Assembly: GCA_963205495.1 (NCBI GenBank)
Contig: CAUJIN010000072.1
Coordinates: 1 to 42,881 of the forward strand
Length of the DNA stretch: 42,881 nt
From: Pseudomonadota bacterium
Lineage (GTDB): Bacteria > Pseudomonadota > Gammaproteobacteria > Xanthomonadales > Xanthomonadaceae
Reading direction: 5' to 3'
Positions 6,543 through 16,415 of the stretch are shown piece after piece (position 1 is the stretch's first letter; the number at the start of each line of letters is the position of its first letter). The notes beneath the pieces were generated by a model that worked only from the letters and a program-made list of their open reading frames with translations, made no database searches and was not told the origin of the DNA. The position numbers were made by a program, and so were the translations under genes.

Positions 6543-9236
6543 ATGCAAGTCCGCAAGAACGTTTTGACGCTGAGCATCATCGCTGCGCTGGGCATCTCCG
6601 GCGCGGCACTCGCGCAGGAGACGCAGAGCTCCGATCCGGCCAAGGAGCTGGATGCCGTGGTGGTGATCGGCATTCGCGGCAGCCTTGAGCAGGCGCTCGA
6701 CGCCAAGAAGGATGCTGCCACCCACGTCGAGGTGGTGACCGCCGAAGATGTCGGCAAGCTGCCTGCCAAGAACGTCGCCGACACCCTGCGCCAGCTGCCG
6801 GGCGTCAACATCTCTTCCTCCAGCGCGAGCGAGGGCGGCTTCGACGAGGCCGACCGCGTCAGCCTGCGCGGCACCAACCCCAGCCTGACCCAGACCCTGG
6901 TCAACGGTCACACCATCGGCACCGGCGACTGGTTCGTGCTCAGCCAGGTGGCCAACGTCGGGCGCAGCGTGAGCTATTCGCTCTACCCCTCCGAGATCGT
7001 GGACCGCGTGGTGGTGCACAAGACCTCCGAGGCGCGCCTGGTCGAGGGCGGCGCCGCCGGATCGGTCAACATCCTGACGCGCCGCCCGCTGCAGTTCGCC
7101 AACGAACTGACCGTGCAGGGTTCGCTGGGCGCGGTGTATTCCGACCTGCCCGGAGACACCAAGCCGCAGGTCGATGCGATGCTGAACTGGCGCAACAGCG
7201 CCGGGACCGCGGGCATCATGGTCCAGAGCTTCTACGAGAAGCGCAGCCTGCGCCGCGACGGGCAGGAAGTGGTGGGCGGCTACGGCAAGATCAGCTCCAG
7301 CGATCCGCAGCTCAACGGCGTGCTCTATCCGAACCTCCTCGGCGCGGTCTACTTCACCCAGGAGCGCGAGCGCACCGGCGGGGTGATCGACATCGAGCTG
7401 CGGCCGACCGACGACCTGACCCTCAACCTCAACGCCTTCTCCTCGCGTCTGGAGGCATCCAACTACAACCGCAACTTCATGCTCTGGACCAGCCAGTTCA
7501 TCAATGGCCAGACCCCGAGCAGCTTCAAGGTGGAGAACGGCCTGCTCACCCAGGCGGTCTTCGATGCGGTGCAGAGCGACACCGTGGTCCCCTACGGCGT
7601 CTACGACATGATTTCCCGCCCCGGAGCGGTGTCCAATTCGCGTTTCGTGGCGCTGGATGCGGAATGGCGCGCAAGCGATGCGCTGGACTTCGCCTTCCAG
7701 CTCGGCAGCACCAAGGGCAACGGCCGCAGCCCGACCCAGGATGTGATCGAAACCGGCATAGCCGGCAATGCCGGCGCGAGCTGGAGCATGAACGGTGTCG
7801 GGAATCCGATCGACTGGGCGCTGGGTGGCACCAACACGGCAGCGACGCACCGGCCGCAGAACGGCTGGATCTTCGGCGGGCAGGGCATCGACGTGCTCGA
7901 CAAGGAAGACTGGGGATCGGCCGACGGCACCTACAACTTCGGCAGCGACACGCTGGAGAGCCTCCACTTCGGCCTGCGCCATTCGAGTCACGAGCGCAGC
8001 AACGATTTCGAGATCGCCCAGGGTCCCAACTGGTCGTCCAACTGGCAGGACATCACCGCCTATCCTTCGGCCGGCGGCTACTATCCGGGCAACTTCGGGC
8101 ACGGGATCGGCGGCAGCGTGCCGGGCGGCATCTGGTACTACACCCCGCAGCAGCTCGCCGACCTCAACGCGAATTTCGCCAACCGCAACAATCCCGAACG
8201 CTTCTACTTCTCCGATGTGTACAGCGTGAAGGAGAAGGTCGATGCCGCATACGCCCAGATCAACTTCAACGGCGGCAGCTGGGCCGGCAACGTGGGCCTG
8301 CGCTATGTGCGGACCGGCTCGGAGATCGGCTACACCCAGGCGCTTGCGGTCAATTCGGGACTGCCCGGCGCCATCACCGGGTCGGCCTTCGGCGACTACA
8401 TCCACGTCAAGAGCAAGAAGGACTACAGCAAGCTGCTGCCCAGCCTGAACCTGCGATTCAACCTGCAGGACGATCTGGTGGCGCGTCTGGCGGCTTCGCG
8501 CACCATGACCCGTCCCGACTACTCGGCGCTGGCCGGTTCACTTTCGCTCGATGACCTGACCCACACCGGAAGTGGCGGCAACCCGGATCTGGATCCGCTG
8601 GTTTCCACCAATTTCGACGCCTCGCTCGAATGGTATTTCGCACCGCGCGCGCTGCTGTCGGGAAGCGTCTATTACATGGACCTGGCCGACTACATCAACT
8701 TCGGCACCACCACGATCCAGTACAAGGACCAGCAGGCCAGCCACGACACCGGAACCGACGTGTATTCCGATTACCTGGTCTCGGTGCCGGTCAACGCCAG
8801 CGGCAAGGTCAAGGGCTTCGAGCTGGCCTACGAACAGCCGATCGGCGAGAACTTCGGTGTTTCGACCAACTACACCTATGCCGACGGCGAGGCGGAGGGC
8901 GGCAAGCCGCTCAACGGCACCTCGAAGAACACCTGGAATGTCTCCGCATGGTTCGAGAACGAGCGCTTCAACGCACGCCTGACCTACAGCCAGCGCAGCG
9001 AGTTCTATGCCGGCGTGAGCCGTACCGACTCGTTCTATCAGGATGACTTCGGCACGCTGTCGGCCTCGCTGGGCTACCGTTTCACCGACTGGCTGACGCT
9101 GAGCTTCGATGCGCTCAACCTCAACAATCCCAAGCTCAAGTACTACACCGAGTCGGCCGGCTACAACGGCTATCTGCCGTATGCCTTCTACAACAATGGC
9201 CGGCAGTACTACATGAATCTTCGCTTCAAGTTCTGA
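6543..9236 (+). CDS. TonB-dependent outer-membrane receptor, probable GlcNAc/chitooligosaccharide transporter
   Basis: 897 residues. A signal peptide (MQVRKNVLTLSIIAALGISG, cleavage probably after ALA near residue 24) precedes a TonB-box-like segment (DAVVVIGIRGS) and a plug domain containing VTAEDVGKLPAKNVADTLRQ and LPGVNISSSSAS. The rest is a long beta-barrel rich in alternating aromatic residues, ending in YYMNLRFKF with the C-terminal phenylalanine expected for barrel assembly. The start is ATG 6543 with GGAG eight bases upstream. It lies 59 bp after nagK, probably in one transcript, and ends in a strong terminator at 9263-9290. Large receptors of this kind in Xanthomonas nag loci import amino sugars; the exact substrate is inferred from neighbours. 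Confidence 0.9.
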   Translation: MQVRKNVLTLSIIAALGISGAALAQETQSSDPAKELDAVVVIGIRGSLEQALDAKKDAATHVEVVTAEDVGKLPAKNVADTLRQLPGVNISSSSASEGGFDEADRVSLRGTNPSLTQTLVNGHTIGTGDWFVLSQVANVGRSVSYSLYPSEIVDRVVVHKTSEARLVEGGAAGSVNILTRRPLQFANELTVQGSLGAVYSDLPGDTKPQVDAMLNWRNSAGTAGIMVQSFYEKRSLRRDGQEVVGGYGKISSSDPQLNGVLYPNLLGAVYFTQERERTGGVIDIELRPTDDLTLNLNAFSSRLEASNYNRNFMLWTSQFINGQTPSSFKVENGLLTQAVFDAVQSDTVVPYGVYDMISRPGAVSNSRFVALDAEWRASDALDFAFQLGSTKGNGRSPTQDVIETGIAGNAGASWSMNGVGNPIDWALGGTNTAATHRPQNGWIFGGQGIDVLDKEDWGSADGTYNFGSDTLESLHFGLRHSSHERSNDFEIAQGPNWSSNWQDITAYPSAGGYYPGNFGHGIGGSVPGGIWYYTPQQLADLNANFANRNNPERFYFSDVYSVKEKVDAAYAQINFNGGSWAGNVGLRYVRTGSEIGYTQALAVNSGLPGAITGSAFGDYIHVKSKKDYSKLLPSLNLRFNLQDDLVARLAASRTMTRPDYSALAGSLSLDDLTHTGSGGNPDLDPLVSTNFDASLEWYFAPRALLSGSVYYMDLADYINFGTTTIQYKDQQASHDTGTDVYSDYLVSVPVNASGKVKGFELAYEQPIGENFGVSTNYTYADGEAEGGKPLNGTSKNTWNVSAWFENERFNARLTYSQRSEFYAGVSRTDSFYQDDFGTLSASLGYRFTDWLTLSFDALNLNNPKLKYYTESAGYNGYLPYAFYNNGRQYYMNLRFKF

Positions 9237-9262
9237 GTGGTGTCCCCTGGGTAAACCCCCTT

Positions 9263-9290
9263 CGGGGCCCGTACCGGGCCCCGCTTTTTT
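9263..9290 (+). terminator. Rho-independent terminator after the TonB receptor
   Basis: A perfect nine-base-pair stem (CGGGGCCCG at 9263-9271 with CGGGCCCCG at 9275-9283, loop TAC) is followed after one C by six T at 9285-9290. It lies 26 bp after the receptor stop and directly before the hexosaminidase gene, so it should separate their expression, at least in part. Confidence 0.9.
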
Positions 9291-9329
9291 GGAGGTGGGA
9301 TGTTTGCTGCAGGACACCGGGAGCACGCC

Positions 9330-11651
9330 ATGATGCCGCGACTCGTATTCTTCATCGCCCTGATGCTGGGCATCCAGTCTGTCGGCACCGCTGCGGCCGG
9401 CGGGGCCGCGCCGCAGCTTCGCCCGGCGCTGGTGCCGCAGCCTGCGCAGATGCTGCAGCGGCCCGGGAGCGTCGTCCTCGCGCACGACGTGCCGCTGCGC
9501 GCGTCGGGCCAACCGGCGCAGCGGGTGGCCGCGCTGCTGCGCGGTCTGCTGGGCGAGGCCTGGAGCCTGCCGCCTGCCGGATCGGACGACCCTTCTTCCG
9601 GCGCCCGGATCGAGCTGCGTCTGGACGACACGCGCGACTGGCCGTCGCCGGAAGCCTACGAACTGGAGATCGATGCCGGGGGTGCGCGCCTGATCGCCGG
9701 TGCCGAACCCGGGCTCTACTACGCGGCGGTCACGCTGGCCCAGCTCCTGTCTCCGGATGTACGGGCCGCGCCGCCCCTGCGCCTGCCGGTGCTGCGCATC
9801 GCCGATGCGCCGCGCTTCGCCTGGCGCGGTCTCCTGCTTGATTCGGCGCGGCATTTCCAGAGCGTGGAGGAGATCAAGCTTCTGCTCGACGCCATGTCCC
9901 GTCTCAAGCTCAATGTTTTCCACTGGCACCTGACCGATGACCAGGGTTGGCGTTTCCCGGTGCCGGGATGGCCCCGGCTGATCTCGGTCGGCAGCTGCCG
10001 ATTGCCCGCGGGCGAAGGCGGCGTCGATGCCGCCACCGGCAAGCCGGCACCCTACTGCGGCCACTACAGCGAGGCGGAAATCCGCGAAATCGTGGCCTAC
10101 GCCGCGCAGCGCCACATCCAGATCGTGCCGGAAGTCGATATTCCCGGACACGCCACGGCGGCGATCGCGGCCTATCCCGAGCTCGGCGTGTCGGGTGCGC
10201 CGCTGGCGGTGTCCAACGAGTGGGGCGTGAACGTCAACCTGTTCAATGCCGAGGAAGGCACGATGCGCTTCCTGGAAGAGGTCATGGCCCAGCTGGTCTC
10301 GCTCTTTCCCGGTCGTTTCGTGCACATCGGCGGCGATGAAGCGGTCAAGGACCAGTGGCAGGCGTCGGAGCGGATGCAGGCGCGCATCCGCGCGCTCGGC
10401 GTCAAGGATGAGGCGGGGCTGCAGGCCTGGATGGTGGCGCGCCTCGGGCGTTTCCTCGCCCGGCACGAGCGGCGCCTGATCGGCTGGGACGAGATCCTCG
10501 ACGGTGCGCTGCCGCCGGCGGCGGCGATCATGTCCTGGCGCGGCACCGAGGGCGGTGCCATGGCCGCCAAGCGGGGCCACGACGTGGTGATGAATCCTTC
10601 CTCGGTGCTCTATCTCGACTATCTGCAGACGCGCTCGCCGGACGAGCCGCCCGGTCGACCGGCGCTGATTCCGCTCGAAGCCGTCTATGCCTTCGATCCG
10701 CTCCCCGCCGGGCTCGATGCCGGGCAGGCGCGGCACATCTTGGGCGTGCAGGCCAATGTCTGGACCGAGCACATGCGCAGCTTCGAGCGCGTCCAGCACG
10801 CGGTGTTCCCGCGCGCCGCGGCGCTGGCCGAGGTGGCCTGGACGCCGGCGGCGCAGCGCGACTACGGCAGCTTCCTGCGGCGCCTTCCGGCCCAGCTCGC
10901 GCGCTGGCAGGCGCAGGACGTGCGCGCCGCGGCCACGCCGTTCCAGCCGCAGCTGGAGGTGGTTCCGGGCGCGCCGGGAAGCGCCCGGGTGCGAATGTCC
11001 CAGCCGCTCGGCTACGCCATCCGCTACACCCTCGACGGCAGCGTGCCGGATGCCGCATCGGCAGAATATTTCACCACGCTGGAGCTGCCGCTTCCGGCGA
11101 TCGTCACCGCACGGAGCCATGCGCAGGGCGTGCCGCTGGGTGCGCCGGTGCGGCGTGAAATCACTGCCGCCTCGCTGCGCGCGCGCAGCGACGAGGAGCT
11201 GGCCATGTGCACCGATCAGCTGATGCTGCGGCTGGAAGACGATGGCCCGCGGCTGGGCGAACGCGCCGTGTTCAACGTCGATATCTTCAATCCCTGCTGG
11301 CTCTGGCCGCAGGCCGGGCTTTCCGGGATCGCGGCGCTCGAAGTGCGCGCCGGGCGCATTCCCTACTTCTTCCAGCTCGCGCACGACGAGCCGAAGCGGC
11401 GCTTCCGTCCGGCGCAGGCGGCGTTCGGCGAACTGGAGCTGCGCGCCGGCTGCGACGGCCCGCTGCTGGCCTCTGCTCCGCTGCCGCAGGCGCCCGAGGA
11501 AGACGGTTTCATCACCCTGCGCCTGCCGCTGCGGCAGGCGCCGGAGCGCGCCGACCTCTGCCTCTGGTTCAGCGGCGATACGCGACCGCAGATGTGGGCA
11601 CTCGATCGTCTTGTCCTGCTGCCCGAAACGGAGCGGGAGGCGTCGCCGTGA
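9330..11651 (+). CDS. Exported beta-N-acetylhexosaminidase, GH20
   Basis: 773 residues. A signal peptide (MMPRLVFFIALMLGIQS, then an Ala/Gly-rich stretch) leads to an N-terminal GH20b-like domain and the GH20 catalytic barrel. Signatures are RGLLLDSARHFQ, NVFHWHLTDDQGWR near residue 200 and FVHIGGDEA near residue 335, where Asp-Glu is the catalytic pair for substrate-assisted hydrolysis of terminal GlcNAc. A C-terminal chitobiase-like domain (IRYTLDGSVPD near residue 570) follows. ATG 9330 has GGGAG six bases upstream and puts the signal peptide first. An in-frame ATG at 9300 directly behind the terminator T-run has GGAGG ahead of it and would add ten residues. It heads the zwf-pgl-edd-eda series. 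Periplasmic or outer-membrane location is inferred. Confidence 0.93.
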   Translation: MMPRLVFFIALMLGIQSVGTAAAGGAAPQLRPALVPQPAQMLQRPGSVVLAHDVPLRASGQPAQRVAALLRGLLGEAWSLPPAGSDDPSSGARIELRLDDTRDWPSPEAYELEIDAGGARLIAGAEPGLYYAAVTLAQLLSPDVRAAPPLRLPVLRIADAPRFAWRGLLLDSARHFQSVEEIKLLLDAMSRLKLNVFHWHLTDDQGWRFPVPGWPRLISVGSCRLPAGEGGVDAATGKPAPYCGHYSEAEIREIVAYAAQRHIQIVPEVDIPGHATAAIAAYPELGVSGAPLAVSNEWGVNVNLFNAEEGTMRFLEEVMAQLVSLFPGRFVHIGGDEAVKDQWQASERMQARIRALGVKDEAGLQAWMVARLGRFLARHERRLIGWDEILDGALPPAAAIMSWRGTEGGAMAAKRGHDVVMNPSSVLYLDYLQTRSPDEPPGRPALIPLEAVYAFDPLPAGLDAGQARHILGVQANVWTEHMRSFERVQHAVFPRAAALAEVAWTPAAQRDYGSFLRRLPAQLARWQAQDVRAAATPFQPQLEVVPGAPGSARVRMSQPLGYAIRYTLDGSVPDAASAEYFTTLELPLPAIVTARSHAQGVPLGAPVRREITAASLRARSDEELAMCTDQLMLRLEDDGPRLGERAVFNVDIFNPCWLWPQAGLSGIAALEVRAGRIPYFFQLAHDEPKRRFRPAQAAFGELELRAGCDGPLLASAPLPQAPEEDGFITLRLPLRQAPERADLCLWFSGDTRPQMWALDRLVLLPETEREASP

Positions 11652-11700
11652 ACGACACCGCAGGCCTGATCCGGCGCTCCGTTGCCGATGGCGAAAGCGC

Positions 11701-13170
11701 ATGAGCCGGACCGAGGCGGCCTCGCTGCTGGTACTGCTGGGCGCCACCGGCGACCTTTCGCAGCGCATGCTGCTGCCCTCGCTCTACAGCCTCGAGGCCG
11801 AGGGCCTGCTGCCGCCGCAGTTGCGCATCCTGGGCAGCGCGCGCAGCCCGCTCGACCGGGAAGGCTTCCTGCGCCTCGTCACCGAGAGCATCGGCGAGCG
11901 CATTCCGGAGAACGAGCGCGACGACGGCGTGCTGCACGCGCTGCTCGCGCGCACGGAGTACCTCGGCGCCAGCGTGGACGAAGCACCGACGATGGCCGCG
12001 CTCGCATCGCGCATCGCGCAGCTGCGGCGTGGCGAGGTGCTCTGCCACCTGAGTACCTCGCCGCGTTTCTACGGGGCCGCCTGCGCCGCGCTGGCAGAAC
12101 ACGGCGCCGTCGGGCCGGGGATGCGCGTGATGCTGGAAAAACCCATCGGACACGACCTCGCCAGCGCCACGGAAATCAACGATGCGGTGGCCGCGGTATT
12201 CGACGAGGACAGCATCTACCGGGTCGATCACTACCTCGGCAAGGAAGGCGTGCAGAACCTCATCGCGCTGCGCTTCGGCAACGCGCTGTTCGAGCCGCTG
12301 TGGAGCGCACGCCACATCGAACAGGTGCAGATCACCGTGGCCGAAACCGTCGGCGTGGAGGGCCGTGGCGATTACTACGACGGGTCCGGCGCGCTGCGCG
12401 ACATGCTGCAGAACCACCTTTTGCAACTGCTGTGCCTGGTGGCGATGGAACCGCCGGCGCGCTTCGATCCGAGCGCGGTGCGCAACGAGAAGATCAAGGT
12501 GCTGCGCTCGCTGCGGCCGATCGATCGCGGCAACGCGGCGGCCGATTCGGTGATCGGCCAGTACACCGCAGGTGCGAGCGGCGGCGTCGCGGTGCCCGGT
12601 TACGTCGAAGAGCTCGGGCGGCCGAGCCGCACCGAGACCTTCGTGGCGCTGCGCGCGCACGTGGACAACTGGCGCTGGTCCGGTGTGCCCTTCTACCTGC
12701 GCACGGGGAAGCGCCTGCCGCTGCGCAGCACCGAGATCTTCATCCAGTTCCGCAAGGTTCCCTATTCCATTTTCGGCGGCGCGGCGGGGGCGGACATGCA
12801 GCACAACGGCCTGCTGATCACTCTCCAGCCCGAGGAGCGCATCGGACTGACCCTGATGAGCAAGACGCCGGGTCTGGATCGCCAGGGCCTGCGCCTGTCG
12901 AAGGTGGCGCTGGATCTCGATTTCCATCAGGAGTTCAACCACGCGCGCCGGCGCATTTCCTACGAACGCCTGTACCTGGATGCGATCGAAGGCAACGGCA
13001 CGCTGTTCGTCCGCCGCGACGAGACCGAAGCGGCCTGGCAGTGGGTGGATGCCCTTGCCGCCGGCTGGCGCGACGCCGGAATGCTTCCGCGACCGTATCC
13101 GGCCGGCACCTGGGGTCCGGCCGCGGCGGTTTCGCTGATCGACCGCAGCCGCCACGCCTGGCGCGAGTGA
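11701..13170 (+). CDS. zwf: Glucose-6-phosphate 1-dehydrogenase
   Basis: 489 residues, the normal family size. It oxidises glucose-6-phosphate to 6-phosphogluconolactone with NAD(P), the entry to the Entner-Doudoroff and pentose phosphate routes. The dinucleotide motif GATGDLSQRMLLPSLY lies at residues 14-29, EKPIGHDLASA marks the end of the nucleotide domain, and the active-site segment YRVDHYLGKE carries the catalytic His. FYLRTGKRLP, another family hallmark, is present. The ATG at 11701 directly precedes the dinucleotide fold. It lies 49 bp after the hexosaminidase gene and 8 bp before pgl, so coexpression with amino-sugar degradation is likely. Confidence 0.96.
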   Translation: MSRTEAASLLVLLGATGDLSQRMLLPSLYSLEAEGLLPPQLRILGSARSPLDREGFLRLVTESIGERIPENERDDGVLHALLARTEYLGASVDEAPTMAALASRIAQLRRGEVLCHLSTSPRFYGAACAALAEHGAVGPGMRVMLEKPIGHDLASATEINDAVAAVFDEDSIYRVDHYLGKEGVQNLIALRFGNALFEPLWSARHIEQVQITVAETVGVEGRGDYYDGSGALRDMLQNHLLQLLCLVAMEPPARFDPSAVRNEKIKVLRSLRPIDRGNAAADSVIGQYTAGASGGVAVPGYVEELGRPSRTETFVALRAHVDNWRWSGVPFYLRTGKRLPLRSTEIFIQFRKVPYSIFGGAAGADMQHNGLLITLQPEERIGLTLMSKTPGLDRQGLRLSKVALDLDFHQEFNHARRRISYERLYLDAIEGNGTLFVRRDETEAAWQWVDALAAGWRDAGMLPRPYPAGTWGPAAAVSLIDRSRHAWRE

Positions 13171-13178
13171 GCAGGAAC

Positions 13179-13889
13179 ATGGCCTGGGTCGAGCATGACT
13201 ATCCCGACGCCGCGACACTCGCGGCGGGCGTGGCCGAGGCCCTCGAAAGCGCCTGCCGGGCCGCGCTCGCGGCGCACGGCACCGCCTTCCTCGCACTCGC
13301 CGGTGGGCGCACGCCGCTGCCTGCGTACGAGCGCCTGGCCGCAGCGGAACTGCGCGGACGCATCGCGCTCGTTCCCACCGACGAGCGCTGCGTGGCGCAC
13401 GACCATCCGGCCTGCAACCTGCGCGCTCTTCGTGCGGCCTTTGCGCCGCAGTCCGCGCACGGCGCGAGTTTCCAGGTGAACGCTCTCACCCGGGAAGACG
13501 GCGATGCGGCTGCCTCGCTCGCCTTCGCGCGCGACTGGCTCGCGGCGCATCCGCAGCGGTTCGATGCGGTGTTGCTGGGCATGGGCGGCGATGGCCATGT
13601 CGCCTCGCTGTTTCCCGGCGCGGCCAACCTCGAAGAGGGCCTCGCACCGGATTCCTTGCAGCCGGTCATCGCGCTGCGCCCCGATCCGATGCCGGCGGAA
13701 GCGCCTTTCGAACGGATCAGCCTCACCCTGGCGCGACTGCTGCACGCCCGCGCCGTTCATCTGGCAGTCTCCGGCGTGCAGAAGCGCGAAGTGCTGGCGC
13801 GCGCGCAGCGCGAGCCGCGCGGCGCGCTGCCCGTCGCGCACCTGCTGCACGCGACGGCGACCACCGTCCACCTCCACTGGAGCCCCTGA
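13179..13889 (+). CDS. pgl: 6-phosphogluconolactonase
   Basis: 236 residues of the DevB/Pgl family (NagB-like fold), hydrolysing 6-phosphogluconolactone to 6-phosphogluconate. Typical stretches are [17 protein letters not shown] near residue 35, [20 protein letters not shown] near residue 65 and [20 protein letters not shown] near residue 130. The similarity of the last motif to classical NagB is known for this family; the locus already has a separate NagB-II. ATG 13179 follows the zwf stop by 8 bp with AGGA just before it. Its stop overlaps the likely CTG start of edd. Confidence 0.94.
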   Translation: MAWVEHDYPDAATLAAGVAEALESACRAALAAHGTAFLALAGGRTPLPAYERLAAAELRGRIALVPTDERCVAHDHPACNLRALRAAFAPQSAHGASFQVNALTREDGDAAASLAFARDWLAAHPQRFDAVLLGMGGDGHVASLFPGAANLEEGLAPDSLQPVIALRPDPMPAEAPFERISLTLARLLHARAVHLAVSGVQKREVLARAQREPRGALPVAHLLHATATTVHLHWSP

Positions 13890-15730
13890 CCATCACCGCA
13901 CTTCATCCCGTCGTCGAACGCGTCACCGCCCGCATCGTCGAGCGCAGCCGTGCCACCCGCGCGGATTACCTGGCGCGCATGGAGGCGGCGCGGCGCGAGG
14001 GGCCGTACCGCCATCGCCTTTCCTGCAGCAACCAGGCGCACGGTTTTGCCGCCGCCGGGCAGGACAAGCCGGCGCTGCGCTGGGGTCGGGCCGGCAACGT
14101 CGGCATCGTCACCGCCTACAACGACATGCTCAGCGCGCACCAGCCGTTCGAACCCTATCCGGCGCTGATCCGCATGGCGGCGCGCAACGCCGGCGGCAGC
14201 GCCCAGGTGGCCGGCGGCGTGCCGGCGATGTGCGACGGCATCACCCAGGGTCGCGCCGGCATGGACCTTTCGCTGTTCTCGCGCGACGTGATCGCGATGG
14301 CGACCGCGGTATCGCTCTCGCACGACGCCTTCGATGCCGCGCTGATGTTGGGGGTGTGCGACAAGATCGTTCCCGGCCTGCTGATCGGCGCACTCCGCTT
14401 CGGCCACCTGCCGGTGATCTTCGTGCCCGCCGGTCCGATGCCATCGGGCATCCCGAATCCGGAAAAGGCGCGGGTGCGCGAGCGTTTCGCGGCGGGGGAG
14501 GCATCGCGGGAAGAGCTGATGGAAGCCGAGGCCGCGTCCTACCACGCGCCGGGCACCTGCACTTTCTACGGCACCGCCAACTCCAACCAGATGCTGATGG
14601 AAGTGATGGGCCTGCATCTTCCGGGAGCCGCCTTCGTTCCTCCTTCCACCGCGTTGCGCAGCGCCCTGACCGTGGCGGCGACCGAACAGGCGCTGCGCAA
14701 CAGCGCGCTGGGCGAAACCTACCGGCCCCTGGCACAGGTGGTCGACGCCCGCGCCATCGTCAATGCGATGGTCGGGCTGTCTGCCACCGGAGGATCGACC
14801 AACCACAGCCTGCATCTGGTGGCGGTGGCGAGCGCGGCCGGGCTGCGGATCGACTGGGACGATCTGGACGAACTGTCCCGCATCACGCCGCTGCTGGCGC
14901 GGATCTACCCGAACGGTTCGGCCGATGTGAATCATTTCGAGGCCGCCGGCGGGATCGGCTTCGTCCTGCGCGAACTGCTCGATGCAGGGCTGCTGCACGA
15001 GGACATCGCCTGCGTGCACGGCGGCGGCCTGCGCCGGCAGATGCAGCAGCCCTGGCTGGATGGAGCGAGCCTGCGCTGGCGCGACCCGCCCGTCGCCACG
15101 CGCGATGCGCAGATCCTGCGCCCGGCCTCCGATCCGTTCGACCGCGAGGGCGGCCTGCGCCGCCTGCAGGGAAATCTCGGGCGGGCCGTGGTGAAGATTT
15201 CCGCCGTGGCCCCGGAATATCGCAGCATCGAAGCGCCGGCGCGCCTGTTCGATTCCCAGCAGGCGCTGCTGGAGGCGTTTTCCGCAGGAGCGCTGGATCC
15301 GCGCGAGGGGTTTTCCGGCGATTTCGTCGCGGTGGTGCGCGGTCAGGGGCCGCGCGCCAACGGCATGCCGGAGCTGCACAAGCTCACCCCGGCGCTGGCG
15401 GTGCTGCAAGCACGCGGCCAGCGCGTGGCGTTGCTCACCGATGGGCGCATGTCCGGTGCCTCGGGCAAGGTGCTTGCCGCGATCCACGTCACCCCGGAAG
15501 CCGCCGACGGCGGCGCGCTGACGTTGCTGCGTGACGGCGATCCGATCCGGATCGACGCCGAGGCCGGCACCATGGATGCGCTGGTTCCGGCGGCGGAATG
15601 GAATGCCCGCGAGTCGATCGCGCCGGACCTGTCGGGCAATGCCCACGGCACCGGACGCGAGCTGTTTGCCCTGATGCGCGCCGCGGTCGGATCAGCCGAA
15701 CGCGGCGCCTGCGCACTGTTTCCCGAATGA
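13886..15730 (+). CDS. edd: Phosphogluconate dehydratase, probably started at CTG
   Basis: Dehydrates 6-phosphogluconate to 2-keto-3-deoxy-6-phosphogluconate and is an iron-sulphur enzyme of the IlvD/Edd family. Visible motifs are [42 protein letters not shown] and [12 protein letters not shown]. The first in-frame ATG, at 13979, would remove the conserved opening [19 protein letters not shown], which lies in the same frame just upstream. No ATG, GTG or TTG is available there, so CTG at 13886 (within the CTGA of the pgl stop) is proposed, giving 614 residues, near the usual 600. ATC at 13892 is another possibility. GGAG lies three bases ahead. The product is sure; the start is inferred. Confidence 0.93.
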   Translation: MTITALHPVVERVTARIVERSRATRADYLARMEAARREGPYRHRLSCSNQAHGFAAAGQDKPALRWGRAGNVGIVTAYNDMLSAHQPFEPYPALIRMAARNAGGSAQVAGGVPAMCDGITQGRAGMDLSLFSRDVIAMATAVSLSHDAFDAALMLGVCDKIVPGLLIGALRFGHLPVIFVPAGPMPSGIPNPEKARVRERFAAGEASREELMEAEAASYHAPGTCTFYGTANSNQMLMEVMGLHLPGAAFVPPSTALRSALTVAATEQALRNSALGETYRPLAQVVDARAIVNAMVGLSATGGSTNHSLHLVAVASAAGLRIDWDDLDELSRITPLLARIYPNGSADVNHFEAAGGIGFVLRELLDAGLLHEDIACVHGGGLRRQMQQPWLDGASLRWRDPPVATRDAQILRPASDPFDREGGLRRLQGNLGRAVVKISAVAPEYRSIEAPARLFDSQQALLEAFSAGALDPREGFSGDFVAVVRGQGPRANGMPELHKLTPALAVLQARGQRVALLTDGRMSGASGKVLAAIHVTPEAADGGALTLLRDGDPIRIDAEAGTMDALVPAAEWNARESIAPDLSGNAHGTGRELFALMRAAVGSAERGACALFPE

Positions 15731-15741
15731 GGCCGCAGACG

Positions 15742-16410
15742 ATGCTTGCCCAGAACGATTCCTGCTCCCGCACGGCGCGGATCGACGCGCTGTTCGCTTG
15801 CGCCCCGGTCATCCCGGTCATCACCCTGCACCATGTCGAGGACGCGCTGCCGCTGGCGCGCGCCCTGGTCGAAGGCGGCCTGCCGGTGCTGGAGCTGACC
15901 CTGCGCACGGATTGCGCACTGGAGGCCATCGCGCGGATTGCGCGCGAGCTGCCGCAGGCTCGCGTCGGTGCGGGAACCGTGCTGTCGCCGCGCGACCTTG
16001 CGCAGGTCGGCGCGGCCGGCGCGGCCTTCGCCATCTCGCCCGGTGCCACCGAAGCGCTGTACGCGGCCGCGGCCGGCTGCGAGCTTCCTCTCGTGCCCGG
16101 AATCGCCACCGCGAGCGAACTGATGCGCGGCCTCGAACTGGGCTGGCGGCGCTTCAAGTTCTTCCCGGCCGAAGCCAGCGGCGGCGCGGCGGCGCTGCGT
16201 GGCCTGGCCGGGCCGTTTCCCGGAGTGCGCTTCTGCCCGACCGGGGGAATCGATGCGGCGCGTGCGCCGGCTTGGCTGGCGCTGCCCAATGTCGCCTGCG
16301 TGGGCGGTTCCTGGATGCTGCCCGAGGCAGCCATCCGCGCCGGCGACTGGACGCGCATCGGTGCCCTCGCGCGGGAAGCCGCAGCGCTGGTGCGCGGCGC
16401 GGCGCGGTAA
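15742..16410 (+). CDS. eda: KDPG aldolase (2-keto-3-deoxy-6-phosphogluconate aldolase)
   Basis: 222 residues. It cleaves 2-keto-3-deoxy-6-phosphogluconate to pyruvate and glyceraldehyde-3-phosphate, closing the Entner-Doudoroff route encoded upstream. [20 protein letters not shown] opens the barrel, [12 protein letters not shown] and [10 protein letters not shown] follow, and the Schiff-base lysine is in [21 protein letters not shown] is the phosphate-binding end. ATG 15742 is preferred because GAGG lies nine bases ahead. ATG 15727, overlapping the edd stop as ATGA, would add five residues. The stop is only 5 bp from that of convergent dxs. Confidence 0.95.
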   Translation: MLAQNDSCSRTARIDALFACAPVIPVITLHHVEDALPLARALVEGGLPVLELTLRTDCALEAIARIARELPQARVGAGTVLSPRDLAQVGAAGAAFAISPGATEALYAAAAGCELPLVPGIATASELMRGLELGWRRFKFFPAEASGGAAALRGLAGPFPGVRFCPTGGIDAARAPAWLALPNVACVGGSWMLPEAAIRAGDWTRIGALAREAAALVRGAAR

Positions 16411-16415
16411 GCGAT

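Noticed and set aside
5583..8405. Long minus-strand frames under nagK and the TonB receptor (also 8538-11768)
   Set aside because: They are antisense to clear genes and reflect GC-rich third-position codon structure, with no motifs.
11682..13889. A 735-residue frame spanning zwf and pgl
   Set aside because: Over zwf it is out of frame; only the end (from 13179) is the real pgl.
13979..15730. edd starting at ATG 13979
   Set aside because: It would lose a conserved N-terminal helix that is plainly encoded upstream in the same frame.
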